In this document: positions 51,901 through 63,327 of the stretch, piece by piece | How positions within the stretch are numbered: the first letter of the stretch is position 1 | Layout: every line of letters begins with the position of its first letter | From: Hyalella azteca | Lineage: Eukaryota; Arthropoda; Malacostraca; Amphipoda; Hyalellidae | Assembly: GCF_000764305.2 (NCBI RefSeq) | Contig: NW_025941278.1 | Span: 868,001-932,000 of the forward strand | DNA: 64,000 bases | Direction of reading: 5' to 3' | Made by a program: the position numbers and the translations under genes | The notes under the pieces: model-generated | What the model was told of the DNA's origin: nothing | Database searches by the model: none | The model's input: the letters and a program-made list of their open reading frames with translations, nothing else

Positions 51901-52540
51901 GTTCAGGTGTTGGCTACCTTGTTCGTACAAATTCTTTTATTTGCAATTTTTTTACATATTTGAAGAGAACAATTCAATAATTATGTAACAACCGAGAATT
52001 GTTTCATTTGTATACAGTCTCGTAAAAATGCTTGTTAGCTCATTGTTAATACAACCAAAACTCGTTCCTACATCAAAGGATGGAAAAATGATACACTTTT
52101 AAAATTTTTTACTGAAAATCTACGGATATGGCGTATCTTAACTACAAATTTCTCACTCAACGAAAAATTCTTATTCCCTAATCTTAAAAGATAATCTTGT
52201 ACTGCTTTAGCAAACAAATGATATGCAAATAGATCTAAGTATTAATTTAAAAATTTGTTCTGATGCGAAAAGTTTTCAAATTTTGATTTGGAGGAAAAAA
52301 CTACCCGTAATCCAGTATCCATTGACCAAGTTAAATTTTACAAACGATGATCAATTGTTTCTTAGAAAGTGTTATGATTCAAGAATTTAGTCATTATTCA
52401 ATATAGAATATGAAATTCATTTTTTTGTCTGAAAGCAAAAGTAAATACATATTGAAACAAAAAAAGTTTGAAATAGCCGTGACACAATTTAGAATTTGAA
52501 ATGAGAACGGTACATGCGATGCAAAAGGACATTCACTCTC

Positions 52541-53607
52541 TTAGGTGCTATAGGTACCCCTCACACTGTTATGGTTGATATCAATAGACAGTTTTGAATG
52601 ATCTTTGAGCAGCAGCTTAATTGTATTGGCTGATGTTGAACTACTTTGTCTGCCGGAAGTCCTTAAATCCAATGCTATTTCTTGTCGTTGGGTTTCTTCA
52701 ACAATGTTTTCATCGAGTCTATTATACTTTTCTTTGGATATTATCTCTTTTGTCAGAATTTCATCATTGGAATTAGAAATTTGACTCTGAGGCAACTGCT
52801 GTCGTAAAATTTCCTGAGCTTGTCGATAGTGTAACTGAGCCACCAAGTTACTGAAAGCTACAGACTGAATACTTAGCGGGGACGGCATTGAATATCCACG
52901 CGAAATTGAGTTGTGTAGGGGCCTGTGTATGTCGTAAAGAGACGGATACGGCACTAGACTTGGACGAGAATCGATTAAATCTCTTGGGAATGAAAAACAG
53001 TTTGTTGATGGCACAGAAGCTGGTAGAGTATCTGGAAGTGGATTTGCTTTCCGAGGCGATTCTAGCCTCGGTGATAGAGATTCTTTGGGATGTTGAGACT
53101 TGTGCACCGCAAGCGTTCTGGCCTGACAAAAACCTTTGCCACAAACACTGCATTTGAAAGGCTTGTCTTTACTGTGGATGTATTTGTGATCACGGAGATG
53201 GTCTTGTCTTCTGAAGGCCTTGCCACAAATATCACAAGGGAAAGGTCGCTCGTCCGTGTGTGTGCGCTCGTGAATTAAGAGGTTGTAGCTTTTTGTGAAC
53301 TCTCTGCTACAAAATCGGCAAATGTAACGCTTTTTAGGCCGACTCATTCTGCCATTGGAACTGAACAAAAACTTTCCTATGCTAGTATCCCAGGAAGATT
53401 GCAGACCATACGGCTTCGTGGAAGAGACCTTGGAGCGAGTTCTTAACAAGCAATCATCGGGCTTTCGTTCGAACTTTCCATCACTTGACTGAGATCTTCT
53501 GGAAGAAGAACGCAAGTCTCTTGCAGCTGTAGCCAAATAATCAATAGAATCACTTAATGGTGTCGAAGGACTTGATAAATTTACTGAATTTGGACACATA
53601 CGCGAGT
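52541..53607 (-). CDS. Odd-skipped family zinc-finger transcription factor, main coding exon (gene 4)
   Basis: Predicted nuclear C2H2 regulator. This exon starts after the acceptor TTTTTGTCTTTTCAG on the - strand. The two leading bases need a phase-1 donor, as in gene 1. With the inferred first exon the protein is 359 aa; starting at the internal ATG (53599) it is 352 aa. The N-terminus is Ser/Arg-rich, then [16 protein letters not shown]. Fingers lie at about 101-121, 129-149 and 157-177, with helices [17 protein letters not shown] and CQARTLAVH. The Ser/Pro-rich tail has a Gln-rich helix-prone stretch ([16 protein letters not shown]) and ALDLRTS at about 316-322, like a CtBP-binding PxDLS motif. 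It ends [11 protein letters not shown] with no eh1, unlike its three neighbours. The frame runs upstream into the intron to 53815, which is not taken as coding. This is the longest post-finger tail of the set. Confidence 0.93.
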
Positions 53608-56600
53608 CTGAAAAGACAAAAATTGATAAATTATTAATTGTCAGGATGCATACTGTATACCAACATTTGAGGACATTTAGAGTGTGTGAGCCTCGGATAT
53701 ATGTATATGTACATACTTTCGTTCTTACAGTGTTAGATTCAACTGCGAATGAGGCATGAGTGAATCCAACGATTAACATATCACACAAGCTCTGAAAATC
53801 CCTTGGTATTTTCACCGAGTTTCAAATGCATCAGCAATCATAAATCAGTGATTATCGCTTGACCGGTATCAACACTTCTATTTATGTTGCACAGGGTTGC
53901 CCAGTATTTCCAATACGATTTTTATCCCCGATAAACACCTTGTAATCTGCTAGGAATTGAGTGAAACGACTAAGCCCTGCATCGAAGATCCAACTATACT
54001 TGAATTTAGGATACTGTTAACCTTGATGCAGTTATCCAGAAACAATAAACTCCGTAAATGCATTAGAAACATTTCTGGGATCTGGAAAATTTCGACTCGG
54101 CCTTCGATTCAGGGTCGGTACAAGTTACCTGGAGATGGCTAAGAATTTCGTTTCTGATGATTTTTTTAGGATTGAACTTGACACTGCGAATTAAGTTTAA
54201 AATTGGACGTTAATCGCTTGCAATTTGCGTTTTTGGTTCTGCGAAAGATTAATCGGGGTTTGAAAATAGGAGAAGAAAACTGACTGGAAAAAGCGGGAAT
54301 GTGAATTCCTTCCTGTACCTACTCTTTGAATTTTTAATTCAAGGGAGATATGATCTGATAACAATTGCTTAAATCAGCAATTGCTTAAATCGTCTTATCG
54401 TCCTTTACTTCGCTAATGTGCGCTTCATATTAAAAATTGCAACAATCTTCTGCCGTATAAATTGGGCTCGATACATACCTGTTGCTATTTCACTAAAATA
54501 ATTACATTTTTTTAATTTTCCAATTTAGGACTAGCTAGTTTTTTAAACAAGTTTCACCCAATATTCGTGAACCTAAAATTAAAAATAATTCTAAGGTGAT
54601 TTAAATTCGAGTAAAGTTTTCTGCAATTATCGAACCAAAAATCTTCCCAGATTTTCTAATTTCACATTTCTACTTTTTTATCCGTTTGTCATTTTTCGGT
54701 TCTCAAAAATTTCTTTTCAAAAAGTACATGCAAAATACTAGAGAGCTTATCATTTTCGCCCAATAGATCAAATTGAGTGGGCACATAATAAATCAAATTG
54801 AGTGGGCCCATTGCGTACTCCCGTAATAGGTAGGAGCTCTTCTTCCTCAGTTAACATTAATTTTCTTCACCTTGAATGGTCCGTCAAAGAATACATTAAC
54901 ACCTGAAGTAATTTCAGCAGAGCTATTGATAAGAGGCTCCTGAGCAAGCTCAGTAAGACAACGACTTTAAGACGTCACCTTTTGACCCGTCATTATTCTT
55001 GCTTCTCCTGTCTTGCCAGTCGCGCAGAGGATTTCTCCTCTGCACTGAAACTGGCGGGCACTACCATCAACTGATTCCTGGTCATGAATATGCATTGTGC
55101 CATGAATCCGACATGTAATGGTCTTCAAATGTTATGAACAGGGGCTAACTCAAATTTTTTTTCGTTTTGGTTCTTGGCTTTCTCGATTTAGTTCTTTATC
55201 CCAGTACACTAATTCGCGAAGGCTTAATTTGGAGTATCAATTTTATTCAGTTAAGTTAAAACTACCAGCAATGACAAAAACTAAATGTTAATTTGTAAGT
55301 AAAAATATATTCTTTATCTTTAACTTTTAATTAAAATTAAGTTCTTCATCTTTATGATTTGAATTTATATTGTAACTTTAGACACTGGAACAAGTTGGCG
55401 ATGTTAAAACCCAAAAATTAGGTCATCCCGCTGTCACTTTCAGAACGAATGCAGTGAAGCAAATCCAGCAAAAGGTCTTTCCATTGAATGCACAAGCTAC
55501 CTGCCGGTGGGGGTGCAGAGGTGGCCTTCGGACTGGCCTCCTTTGTGTCGGTGGGAAGTGGAGTACCCATCACTTGAGTCGGCAGCCAGCGATACTCTGA
55601 CGTAGAGATGCTCGGCACTCAACAAAGTTTTCTCACGCCAACCAACCGTTATGGATTGCCAGAAGTCGGTAGTGTTTTCAGGAGTCTTGGAACGTATACC
55701 CGACCTGGCACGAGGAAATAAAAAGAAAGTGAGTTATGGAGACCGTGGCAGCGCAAAATAAGAGATGCTCCACTTGACAGGTCTTTGTTTAGCGAGCGGT
55801 GAAGTCATGCCGACATTGCATGCGTGTGTTCCCACCTTACTCACGCGAGTGCTGAGTTATGTGAGACTAGTCGTCTTGACTGCATCAGGCACCAAAGGGA
55901 ATGAAACTATAACTGCATTCTTACAACTAAATGCTAATATATCAATATCTGTCTTATGAGTGCTATGTTCATCTGTGTAGGCGAAACTTTTAATATTCGT
56001 GCGATTATCGGAAATATTGCATTCCGGTATTTATCAATTAATTCAACATTACTTTGGTGCCACTTACTCTGATCACTCAAATGTGTCTCTGATCTCAAAA
56101 AATAGTCATTTATGTATTAATGAAAATGTAGGTAAGTTAAGGCAGAAGCGGACTATTACTCACACTTTGCATGAACTACTCAGTCATGATGATGTGAAAA
56201 AAAACACAGCAAAATAAATGATCAAATTCTAACGCAGGAATTTAATGATAATACACTGTATTTAAATTTGGAATCCAATGATTTTAATCATATTTTTTGC
56301 TTAAAACGTGCTCCTGTAAATTTAAATCGCACTTAACAGGAGTTGAATTACGTAAACCCTAATATTTGTTTCAAGTTGAAGCTATGAAATAATCACAAAA
56401 GCCATCTGCCAAATAGTACTGAACTCACAGTCTCCGCTCTGTTGCACAGAGCAGCAGGTCGCGCTGCTTTAAGAATATCCCAAGACGGGCTGAGCTTCAG
56501 TGTTCGTCTCGAATGAATTTGATGACCCGAATTCCCAGGTCGAATTTATGGCAAACGTGTTCTAGGGCCGCGCTTCTGCAGCGGTCACTCGACTGGATCA

Positions 56601-58220
56601 TCAGCTCGAGGCTGCAGCTTTTCTCACGTTATTTTAGGCTTAGCGTTGTCTTGCTGAAATTATTCCATCTCGCTTAATTATGTAATTTCTGTACAAAAAG
56701 TTAATCAGATAAAGGAAGGTTAATTCTCATTAGCAATGAAATTTTTGCATGCGTGATACGCGTGTTGGAGGACTGTGAAGACAAAGCGGTAAAATATTCC
56801 TAAGCTCTTACTTCTATTTAGCCTTAGACGAACGAAATTGAACGATGATAGTTAATTCGATAGTTTTCCATCAACGATACATTTTTTTACGATTTATTAC
56901 TACCACATGAATTTTCTAGATAAAAACTTAAATTAACTTGTGTGATACCACCATTGTTCGCCAATGAGAATTGTTCAGCCTTCTTATGACGGCAATATTC
57001 AATAAAAAAGGTGTCAAGCGTGCAGTAGTCTTTGCATCATTATTTCATGAATTAATTCAACTGCAAAACCTATACTCGTAATCTTTTGAATGGAATTTAC
57101 AGAAACTTCACACGTCTTCGTAGAGAACAAAGTTCGGATGAGATCACTCTCTTGTGGCCGTTGAAATCTCCGACAGGATAACTTGTCTTAGCGGCGATAA
57201 GCGAACTATATATAACTTACCAGCTTCACGCGTTTATCTTCCATTTATTTTGTTCAAAATATATTTATTGAGAGGAATTACAGCTTTTTGATGAAGAGGG
57301 GTATTTGATTGTCATCAAGTTGGCGTTGAATCGTGATAGTGATATCAACGTTGTCAAACAGCGATAACTGAAAATAATGTGAATGGTAATAACTCGTGCA
57401 AAGTTTTATTTTTAACGCAAAATTTTGGCTACAATGTATGCTAAATCTCCATGAAACGATGACTACTCATTCTTAATCTTAATACTCATCAGAACCGAAG
57501 TTTTCCGTTCTGAATAAAGAAAATCCAGAATCAAATGATTAACTTTAATAGAATCATCAGCCTGTTTATGTCAATTATATCGCATTTAAAATGAATGTTT
57601 AAATTAATGGAAGTAATTATGAATTTACTCGCCACAGATCTTGTCAGCGCAATCTGAAACATATGATTGAATACACCATGTAATGTCCTTCCCATATATA
57701 ATAGAAATGGCAACGGGGCACAAAATAAACCAAACTGCCTTGTTGAATAATTTATCAACTGGATTCTAATAAATTTTTTAAATTATATTTATACTGATAC
57801 ACTGCAATACTTATTTCATTACAGGTCGACATATTATTTCTGTACTAAATACAGCCCTGAATTGACTTATTCAATTCTAAATGACAGAAAAAGCGTGAAG
57901 CAAAATAACATTTTATTGTAATATACGTAGCCTTCATTAAGTGGTTCAAAACATAGATGCTATATATCTTCTAAATTTAAGCACCATATTATAATTTCAA
58001 GGCAATTAATCTAGATGATATCAATGTGGATTTAAAAAATTATTGGTTGACTGCATTATTGTGATGCTCAGCGAATAATAAAGCGTTATTTTGATTCAGA
58101 AAAGCTCCAACATACAACTTTATTGAAAATAAATTTCACGCAAACACGATGAAGCACCGCTGAATGATTAAAGCACTGCCGCTATCACATGTTACCAATT
58201 TCAACTTAACACACCTTTAC
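53608..58220 (-). other. Intron of gene 4 (inferred, phase 1)
   Basis: The acceptor is strong (TTTTTGTCTTTTCAG next to 53607). The donor is the inferred GTAAAG at 58220-58215. About 4.6 kb of AT-rich sequence without a supported gene. Near-identical short duplications occur at 54365-54395 (CAATTGCTTAAATC, twice) and 54768-54806 (TCAAATTGAGTGGGC, twice). A first intron this long would be a natural place for enhancers. Confidence 0.5.
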
Positions 58221-58233
58221 CAGAGCCGAGCAT
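58221..58233 (-). CDS. Candidate first coding exon of gene 4
   Basis: ATGCTCGGCTCTG|GTAAAG on the - strand codes M-L-G-S plus one base. Joined to the main exon it makes GAC and reads [11 protein letters not shown], in frame. Three things support it: matching phase 1, the same intron phase and TCTG|GTAA junction as gene 1, and position 33 bp after an initiator-like sequence in a GC-rich promoter-like region. Against it: the donor is GTAAAG rather than GTAAGT, and only four codons are at stake. A non-coding first exon with translation from 53599 is the alternative. Confidence 0.45.
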
Positions 58234-58260
58234 GAGAACAAGTGCAAAAAATCAATGCGA

Positions 58261-58420
58261 GCGACTGAACACGCGCATCAACAACGCAGCCTCAGCTCGG
58301 GGGCACTGAAGTAAGCTAGGCTAGTATGCGCTCGGTACGGCACCCGGAGAGGTACTATCATATACCACCGCCTCCCGGGCTCACGCCGGCAACCTCGTGC
58401 CCTCACTCTAACTCTCTCTC
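58261..58420 (-). promoter_or_regulatory. Putative TATA-less promoter of gene 4
   Basis: On the - strand TTCAGTCGC (58269-58261) matches the arthropod initiator TCAGT, and a second one, TTCAGTGCCC, lies at 58310-58301. Further upstream is a purine-rich stretch with GAGAGAGAG (58420-58412), a GAGA-factor-type element. Composition is markedly GC-richer than its surroundings and no TATA box sits at -30 of either initiator. This is inference from motifs only. Confidence 0.4.
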
Positions 58421-60643
58421 CGGCTCTTTTTTTCCTCTTTTTCTCTTGTGCTGCTGGTTGGGTTGTCTGGAGCGTCCGTCCGTACGTTCAGGCTCCAGAG
58501 TCATGCATGGAACAATGCCTTGCTTGCCTTCGCGGTCATGAGACAAACGAGCAGGTCGAGTTTTTGTTCTGAAACGTAAAGCTGATTAAGAAAACGTATC
58601 CTTCTTTACTATATATGATAAAATTTGAATATCAGGCCTTTTGTTTCATGATTTCAGATCTTCCGTGTAGTGTTTTTTTCATGAATTATATCATACATAC
58701 TCGCATCACATTTATTTCCGCATTATTTGATTGTTATTTGAATATGGAAGCTGTTTAACTAGAAACAAATACACTGAAAAATGTGTGCAATAATCTGCAA
58801 AAAAAACTTGCGGAAGGCACGGCATAAAATACAACCGCAGGGTCGAATGAAATGCACCGAAAAAATTCCAATAACTATGTATTACATTTTCCCAGTGGAT
58901 TGCGGTATATTAAGTTTCTAAGTCAAGACATGAAGACGCAACAATGAAAATGTAGCCACCAGTGTTGATACGGAGACCCACCCAAGCCGCTGGAAGAGAG
59001 AATAACGTCGCCCGCCTCTCCACCCTGCTTAGCATAACTTGTTGCTCATTCCACCCACTCGCTTCAATGCACCCAGCACGACGCTCCAGCAGCGACGAGC
59101 CTTCCACCTACCGCTCCTCAGCGGTGTGTCGTCTTCACTCCTGTTATTCTGATGATTAAACCGTTTTATATTCGTGATGTATTGTTCAATTATTTAATTA
59201 GTAATTCCTGCTTGAGAATTGTTTCGACATACAACGGGGTAGTATAGCCTGTGATCTTGTTAGGAGATTTGGTGATTATTTGTCGAAGCTGGTAATGTCT
59301 AAACTGCATTCTTAGATTTTCACTAAATTTTAACCAAAAATGAATACAAAACCTGAATATAAAATTTTGGCGATCACGATTTGGTCACGACCATAAGCGT
59401 CCCAGATTTCCATGATCGAATTATACCTACGAACGCTGATGAATTTCCGGATAATTATGTTCATATGTTAATCTAGAATTCTTCATCATCTATATATATG
59501 TCCGCTCCTCTACTGCCTCGTAAGTGCCCAGACTTAGAAAAATTGGAAAATCTGTAGACAAAATTCATAAGATTTATTTTTACATGACTAAAAAAATTAT
59601 AAATGATATCCTGTTCGTTTGTATGAAAGAGTTATTCAGTGTCAGCAACCCGAAGGGATACTGCGGCTCATCGAATGTCATAATGATAATGCAATGTTGC
59701 ATGCACAAAGCTCATTGACATAATTTTACAACTTTTACACAGCAACTGATAAGAAATGAAAGAAATCATTACTTCTTTTACTTCACTTAGTAAAAATATG
59801 TTCGAGTACTCGGGGGTATTCATGAAAATTATAGAATAAAATGTTGGCACTCACTGATGGAATAAACACAGATTTTCTCAAAACAGCTGAAAATGTTTTT
59901 CTCCACCACGGAAATTAAATTAATAATTATTAACTCGCATGAAAGCTTACCTTGGCCCCAACGCTTGCATTTGTATGGGGTACGTAGTCTGCAATGAAAC
60001 TGGAATCGATAAGCACTATCCTGGTGTAAGCACCAAGCTGTTAAAGACTGACAATGTAATTGCCAGGTAGACTGGATACAAACACACAATTACCAATTGC
60101 TAATTCAAAGTCTTCAGTCCCGACATAACGTCAAGGCAAGTATTTTACTTAAAGAGAATGTTCTGTCGATTTAGCACGCCTCCAACGATTTTAAGGCTTT
60201 CCTTTTACGATAACGTTGTGCAAGAGCTTTTAAGACCAACCATAGATTTTAGACTTCTTTACTTGAAAAACAAATTTATTCTGCGATGATATTGCTGGAA
60301 AATTCACCGGATAATTTTATCATTATTTCTTTTCTTCCTCTCCAACACATACCGCTTTCTCCAATAAATGCAATATCGAAGACTTCAGTACTGTTTTTTT
60401 ACTCAAATTGTTGAACAGAATTACGTGATTTTATAAAAAGAATTCAATATTCTTCAGAAATGTTAAAAAGTAATTTGCCTTATTTCTTAAATCGAGGGAA
60501 AAATTAGATAATACTACCTACTTATGCATTTTCAATGTTAAAAAGTGACGAGATCAAATAAAACTTCAGCTAAAATGGCTGAATTGGAATCAAATTATAA
60601 TCAGGATTAAACACAACAAGAGTCTACAAATAACTTCGATTTA

Positions 60644-60925
60644 CAACACTTCTCTTTAACTTCACTTCTTGTCTGTCTGTCTGTCTGCTACAAATCTTGT
60701 AATCAAAATTTAATACACTTCTACTTATCCTATCGATCTGAAATTTTGCCAACTTGTGTAAAGTTGGAGACAATGCATGAATCAAATGTCAAAATAAATG
60801 ATTTTAGAAATTAAAAAAAAATTTTTTTCAATATTAAGAAATTCATTGTACATCTGTAAGATTGGAGATACTGGATTCTTTGGAAGTGTTGTCTTTAAAA
60901 AGTAATTTTTAAACGTATATTATTT
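60644..60925 (+). repeat. Dispersed repeat, copy B
   Basis: Second copy of the element at 16047-16530, same orientation, about 282 bp. It carries a (TCTG)n stretch (TGTCTGTCTGTCTGTCTG) longer than in copy A, and lacks copy A's internal second pass and palindrome. The conserved 3' part (GGAGATACTGGATTCTTTGG through AAACGTATATTATT) defines the shared right end. No coding domain is seen. Confidence 0.8.
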
Positions 60926-61721
60926 ATATTCATGACTGCATACATCGCTGTCTGCACAAAAGTGAACAAAAAATAGACCTTGTGCTCCTACCTACACAGT
61001 GAGCTCTTCTCTTCGTCAGTCATATGTCGTCATGACGTGGATTTACGTCGAGCAGCCCACGCATGCAGCGAATTTACAAATAATTTATACTGCAACACGA
61101 AGAAGATGGTAAGTTCATTTAAATTTACCATAGAGTTTACTCGAATATGCACAGAATTGTATACGACTGCCCTCGCACGAAACGATTTTCTGATTCATGA
61201 GCCTTATTTCATGAGTTGGATTCTTAATTCAAACTTAAATGAGGGTTTTTAAAGTTGGCGAGCTTGATAACACTGAGGCCATATGTCGGAGAGCCAGTTA
61301 CTTTAAACCACACCTCAATGTAAAAAGTAAGAAATTAGAAATTAGTATGTGAATGAAATACTAGAAAATGATATGATATAGAAAACAGGCCCGGATACAT
61401 CGACTTGGCCACACTTGAATGTCACATGCCTGACCATCAATAATTTTCAATTTTTCGGCCTTTTAAGTCATTCTCATAAAGTTCAGTAGATATTATTTTT
61501 CATTGAAACTTGACTGATGACTAAGATTTAACCAACGACTAACTCGACAAAATTTTATGCTAATTACCCATGCATGCTCCGCCAAAATTGATCTCGAACT
61601 TTGGTTCCCTAACTCCACGCGAACTGATCAGTTGGGCAATCCAATAAACTCCGTAAAGTTTAGAGAGGTCGTTAGCGGGACTTGGACGTCAGCAACTTGC
61701 TCATATCGAGAAGCCAGTGCC

Positions 61722-61803
61722 ATCACACCCTATTATATATATAGCGTGCCAGTGCAGAACACCCTCTTATGTATATAGCGTGCCAGTGCCATCACACCCT
61801 CTT
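61722..61803. repeat. Short imperfect tandem duplication
   Basis: TATATAGCGTGCCAGTGC followed by CACCCTCTT-type sequence occurs twice about 40 bp apart, with CATCACACCCT at both ends. Confidence 0.65.
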
Positions 61804-62536
61804 GACTGATCGGGTCCATAAAGCGCCTAACCGCAAGCCTCCCTTTAGCTCTGCTCCGTAATTAAAGGGCTCCTAAAATTCACGGGGGCGAGTCGGTGGT
61901 AGGTCATCACAAGCACAGTCAACGGTAATAATTATCCGAAGTACAGATTCATTTTAATAGGAAGCAATTAGGCATAAAAATCTTTAATTTAAACACATAA
62001 ATGAATCTTTAAATGAAGCATATGAAGAAATGAAGGTTTGAAGTACTGAGTTTCCTCTTTTGTCGAAAGTTCTTAATGATTTAAACGCAAAATCGCGTCC
62101 ACTATAGATTCTGTTAACTTTTAAAGAATTTGGACCCAATATTAGAGCTCTTCTAACTTCATTAATGGGGGTCATATTGTTTTTTGAAGATGAAAAAATT
62201 ATCATAGATTTCATCATGTGAAACCATCCATATCCGCCATAATTCAACCACTTTTCTCAGCCCGTAAGTAAGAGTGTATTTCATCAGATTCTGAAGCCAA
62301 AAATGAAAGCGTTGAATTTTGAACCTGGACCTCAGGGCACCTAAGATCGAGTGGCCCACGAGGTTAGGGAGAGTCTCGAGGTCGCCTGACCTCACGGAGC
62401 TTCCCCCTTCGTCTGCCGTCACAACTCCTACGATCGCGCCCTTTGCGATCCCTGCACACTGTATCAAGCCACGTCCTCAAAAAAAAGAAAAACTTCTTTC
62501 TGCGCCAAATATCTCGTACGCTCGTACTTCGGTGCT

Positions 62537-62777
62537 TTCAGTAACAGGATATTCTATTCAGTAACAGGATATTCTATTTAGTAACAGGATATTCTATTCA
62601 GTAACCGGATATTCTATTCAGTAACAGGATATTCTATTCAGTAACAGGATATTCTGTTCAGTAACAGGATATTCTATTCAGTAACAGGATATTCTATTCA
62701 GTAACAGGATATTCTATTCAGTAACAGGATATTCTATTCAGTATTTAGGATATTCTATTCAGTATTCAGGATATTCT
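62537..62777. repeat. Minisatellite, 20-bp unit, 12 copies
   Basis: Unit TTCAGTAACAGGATATTCTA, with very few substitutions (TTTAG, ACCGG, CTGTT variants). The last two units change to CAGTATTTAGG and CAGTATTCAGG. The homogeneity indicates recent expansion. Confidence 0.95.
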
Positions 62778-63327
62778 AAAACTTATTAAATCGCATATTT
62801 TTGAAATTTTACTCTATTTTTTCTTCCCTCGCTAGCATTTACCGTTTAATAGTTTATATAATTAACTAATATATAAAATATCTACAGAAAAATTATAAAT
62901 ACAATAATAACTTATGTCCTATATCCGTAAATACTCAAACTAGGTTGTTATATGTAGGTTCATCACTTACATTATCATGGATCACAACATAATAATTTTA
63001 TCGTAATATTCACGCTTCTCATTTCTTGAAAACCGAGGAAACATCGCACAGAGCGTTGTCAGAATTAAAATATTTATAACCAAATTGTTGGGTATCTAAT
63101 TTCAGCATAAATTCAAGCTAAATTAATTAATGTGACAAGTTCTTGCAGTCAGAAACTATCATGCAAATCAGCAACGCCTTTAAAAAGGCAAAACATCGCA
63201 AAGGAAGTTTTTCTTTAATTTCAACATTTCCTCTCCAGGTCCTTCTTCGTTTTCATACACAGTTCAATGATATTTAAACTCATCCAAATTAATTGTAAAC
63301 TGTGTGCTACAGGGTTTCTAAGCTGCC

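Larger units (their letters stand above)
40292..52540. other. Intergenic region between genes 3 and 4
   Basis: About 12 kb. The first ~200 bp are the GC-rich gene 3 promoter. The rest contains no supported gene and is the most repeat-dense part of the window: a degenerate repeat, an ATT microsatellite, four minisatellites and a MITE-like element, each listed separately. A short + frame at 42186-42380 carries a sequence resembling the C-terminal eh1 tail of gene 2 (see findings). The right end should contain the gene 4 3' UTR; a possible AATAAA (- strand) lies at 51936-51941, about 600 bp past the stop. Confidence 0.6.

Noticed and set aside
53608..53815. Upstream extension of the gene 4 open frame
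   Set aside because: A strong polypyrimidine-AG acceptor ends exactly at 53608, and the upstream residues have no family similarity. Treated as intron read-through.
57221..57244. Alternative gene 4 first exon on the - strand (AACAAAATGG start, CTG|GTAAGT donor)
   Set aside because: Start context and donor are excellent, but the exon ends in phase 0 and the main exon needs phase 1, so joining them would give an early stop. It could still be an unrelated short transcript.
62537..62777. Regular short repeats that could suggest a CRISPR array (also 43602-43731)
   Set aside because: Units are contiguous with no unique spacers, and the DNA is eukaryotic.
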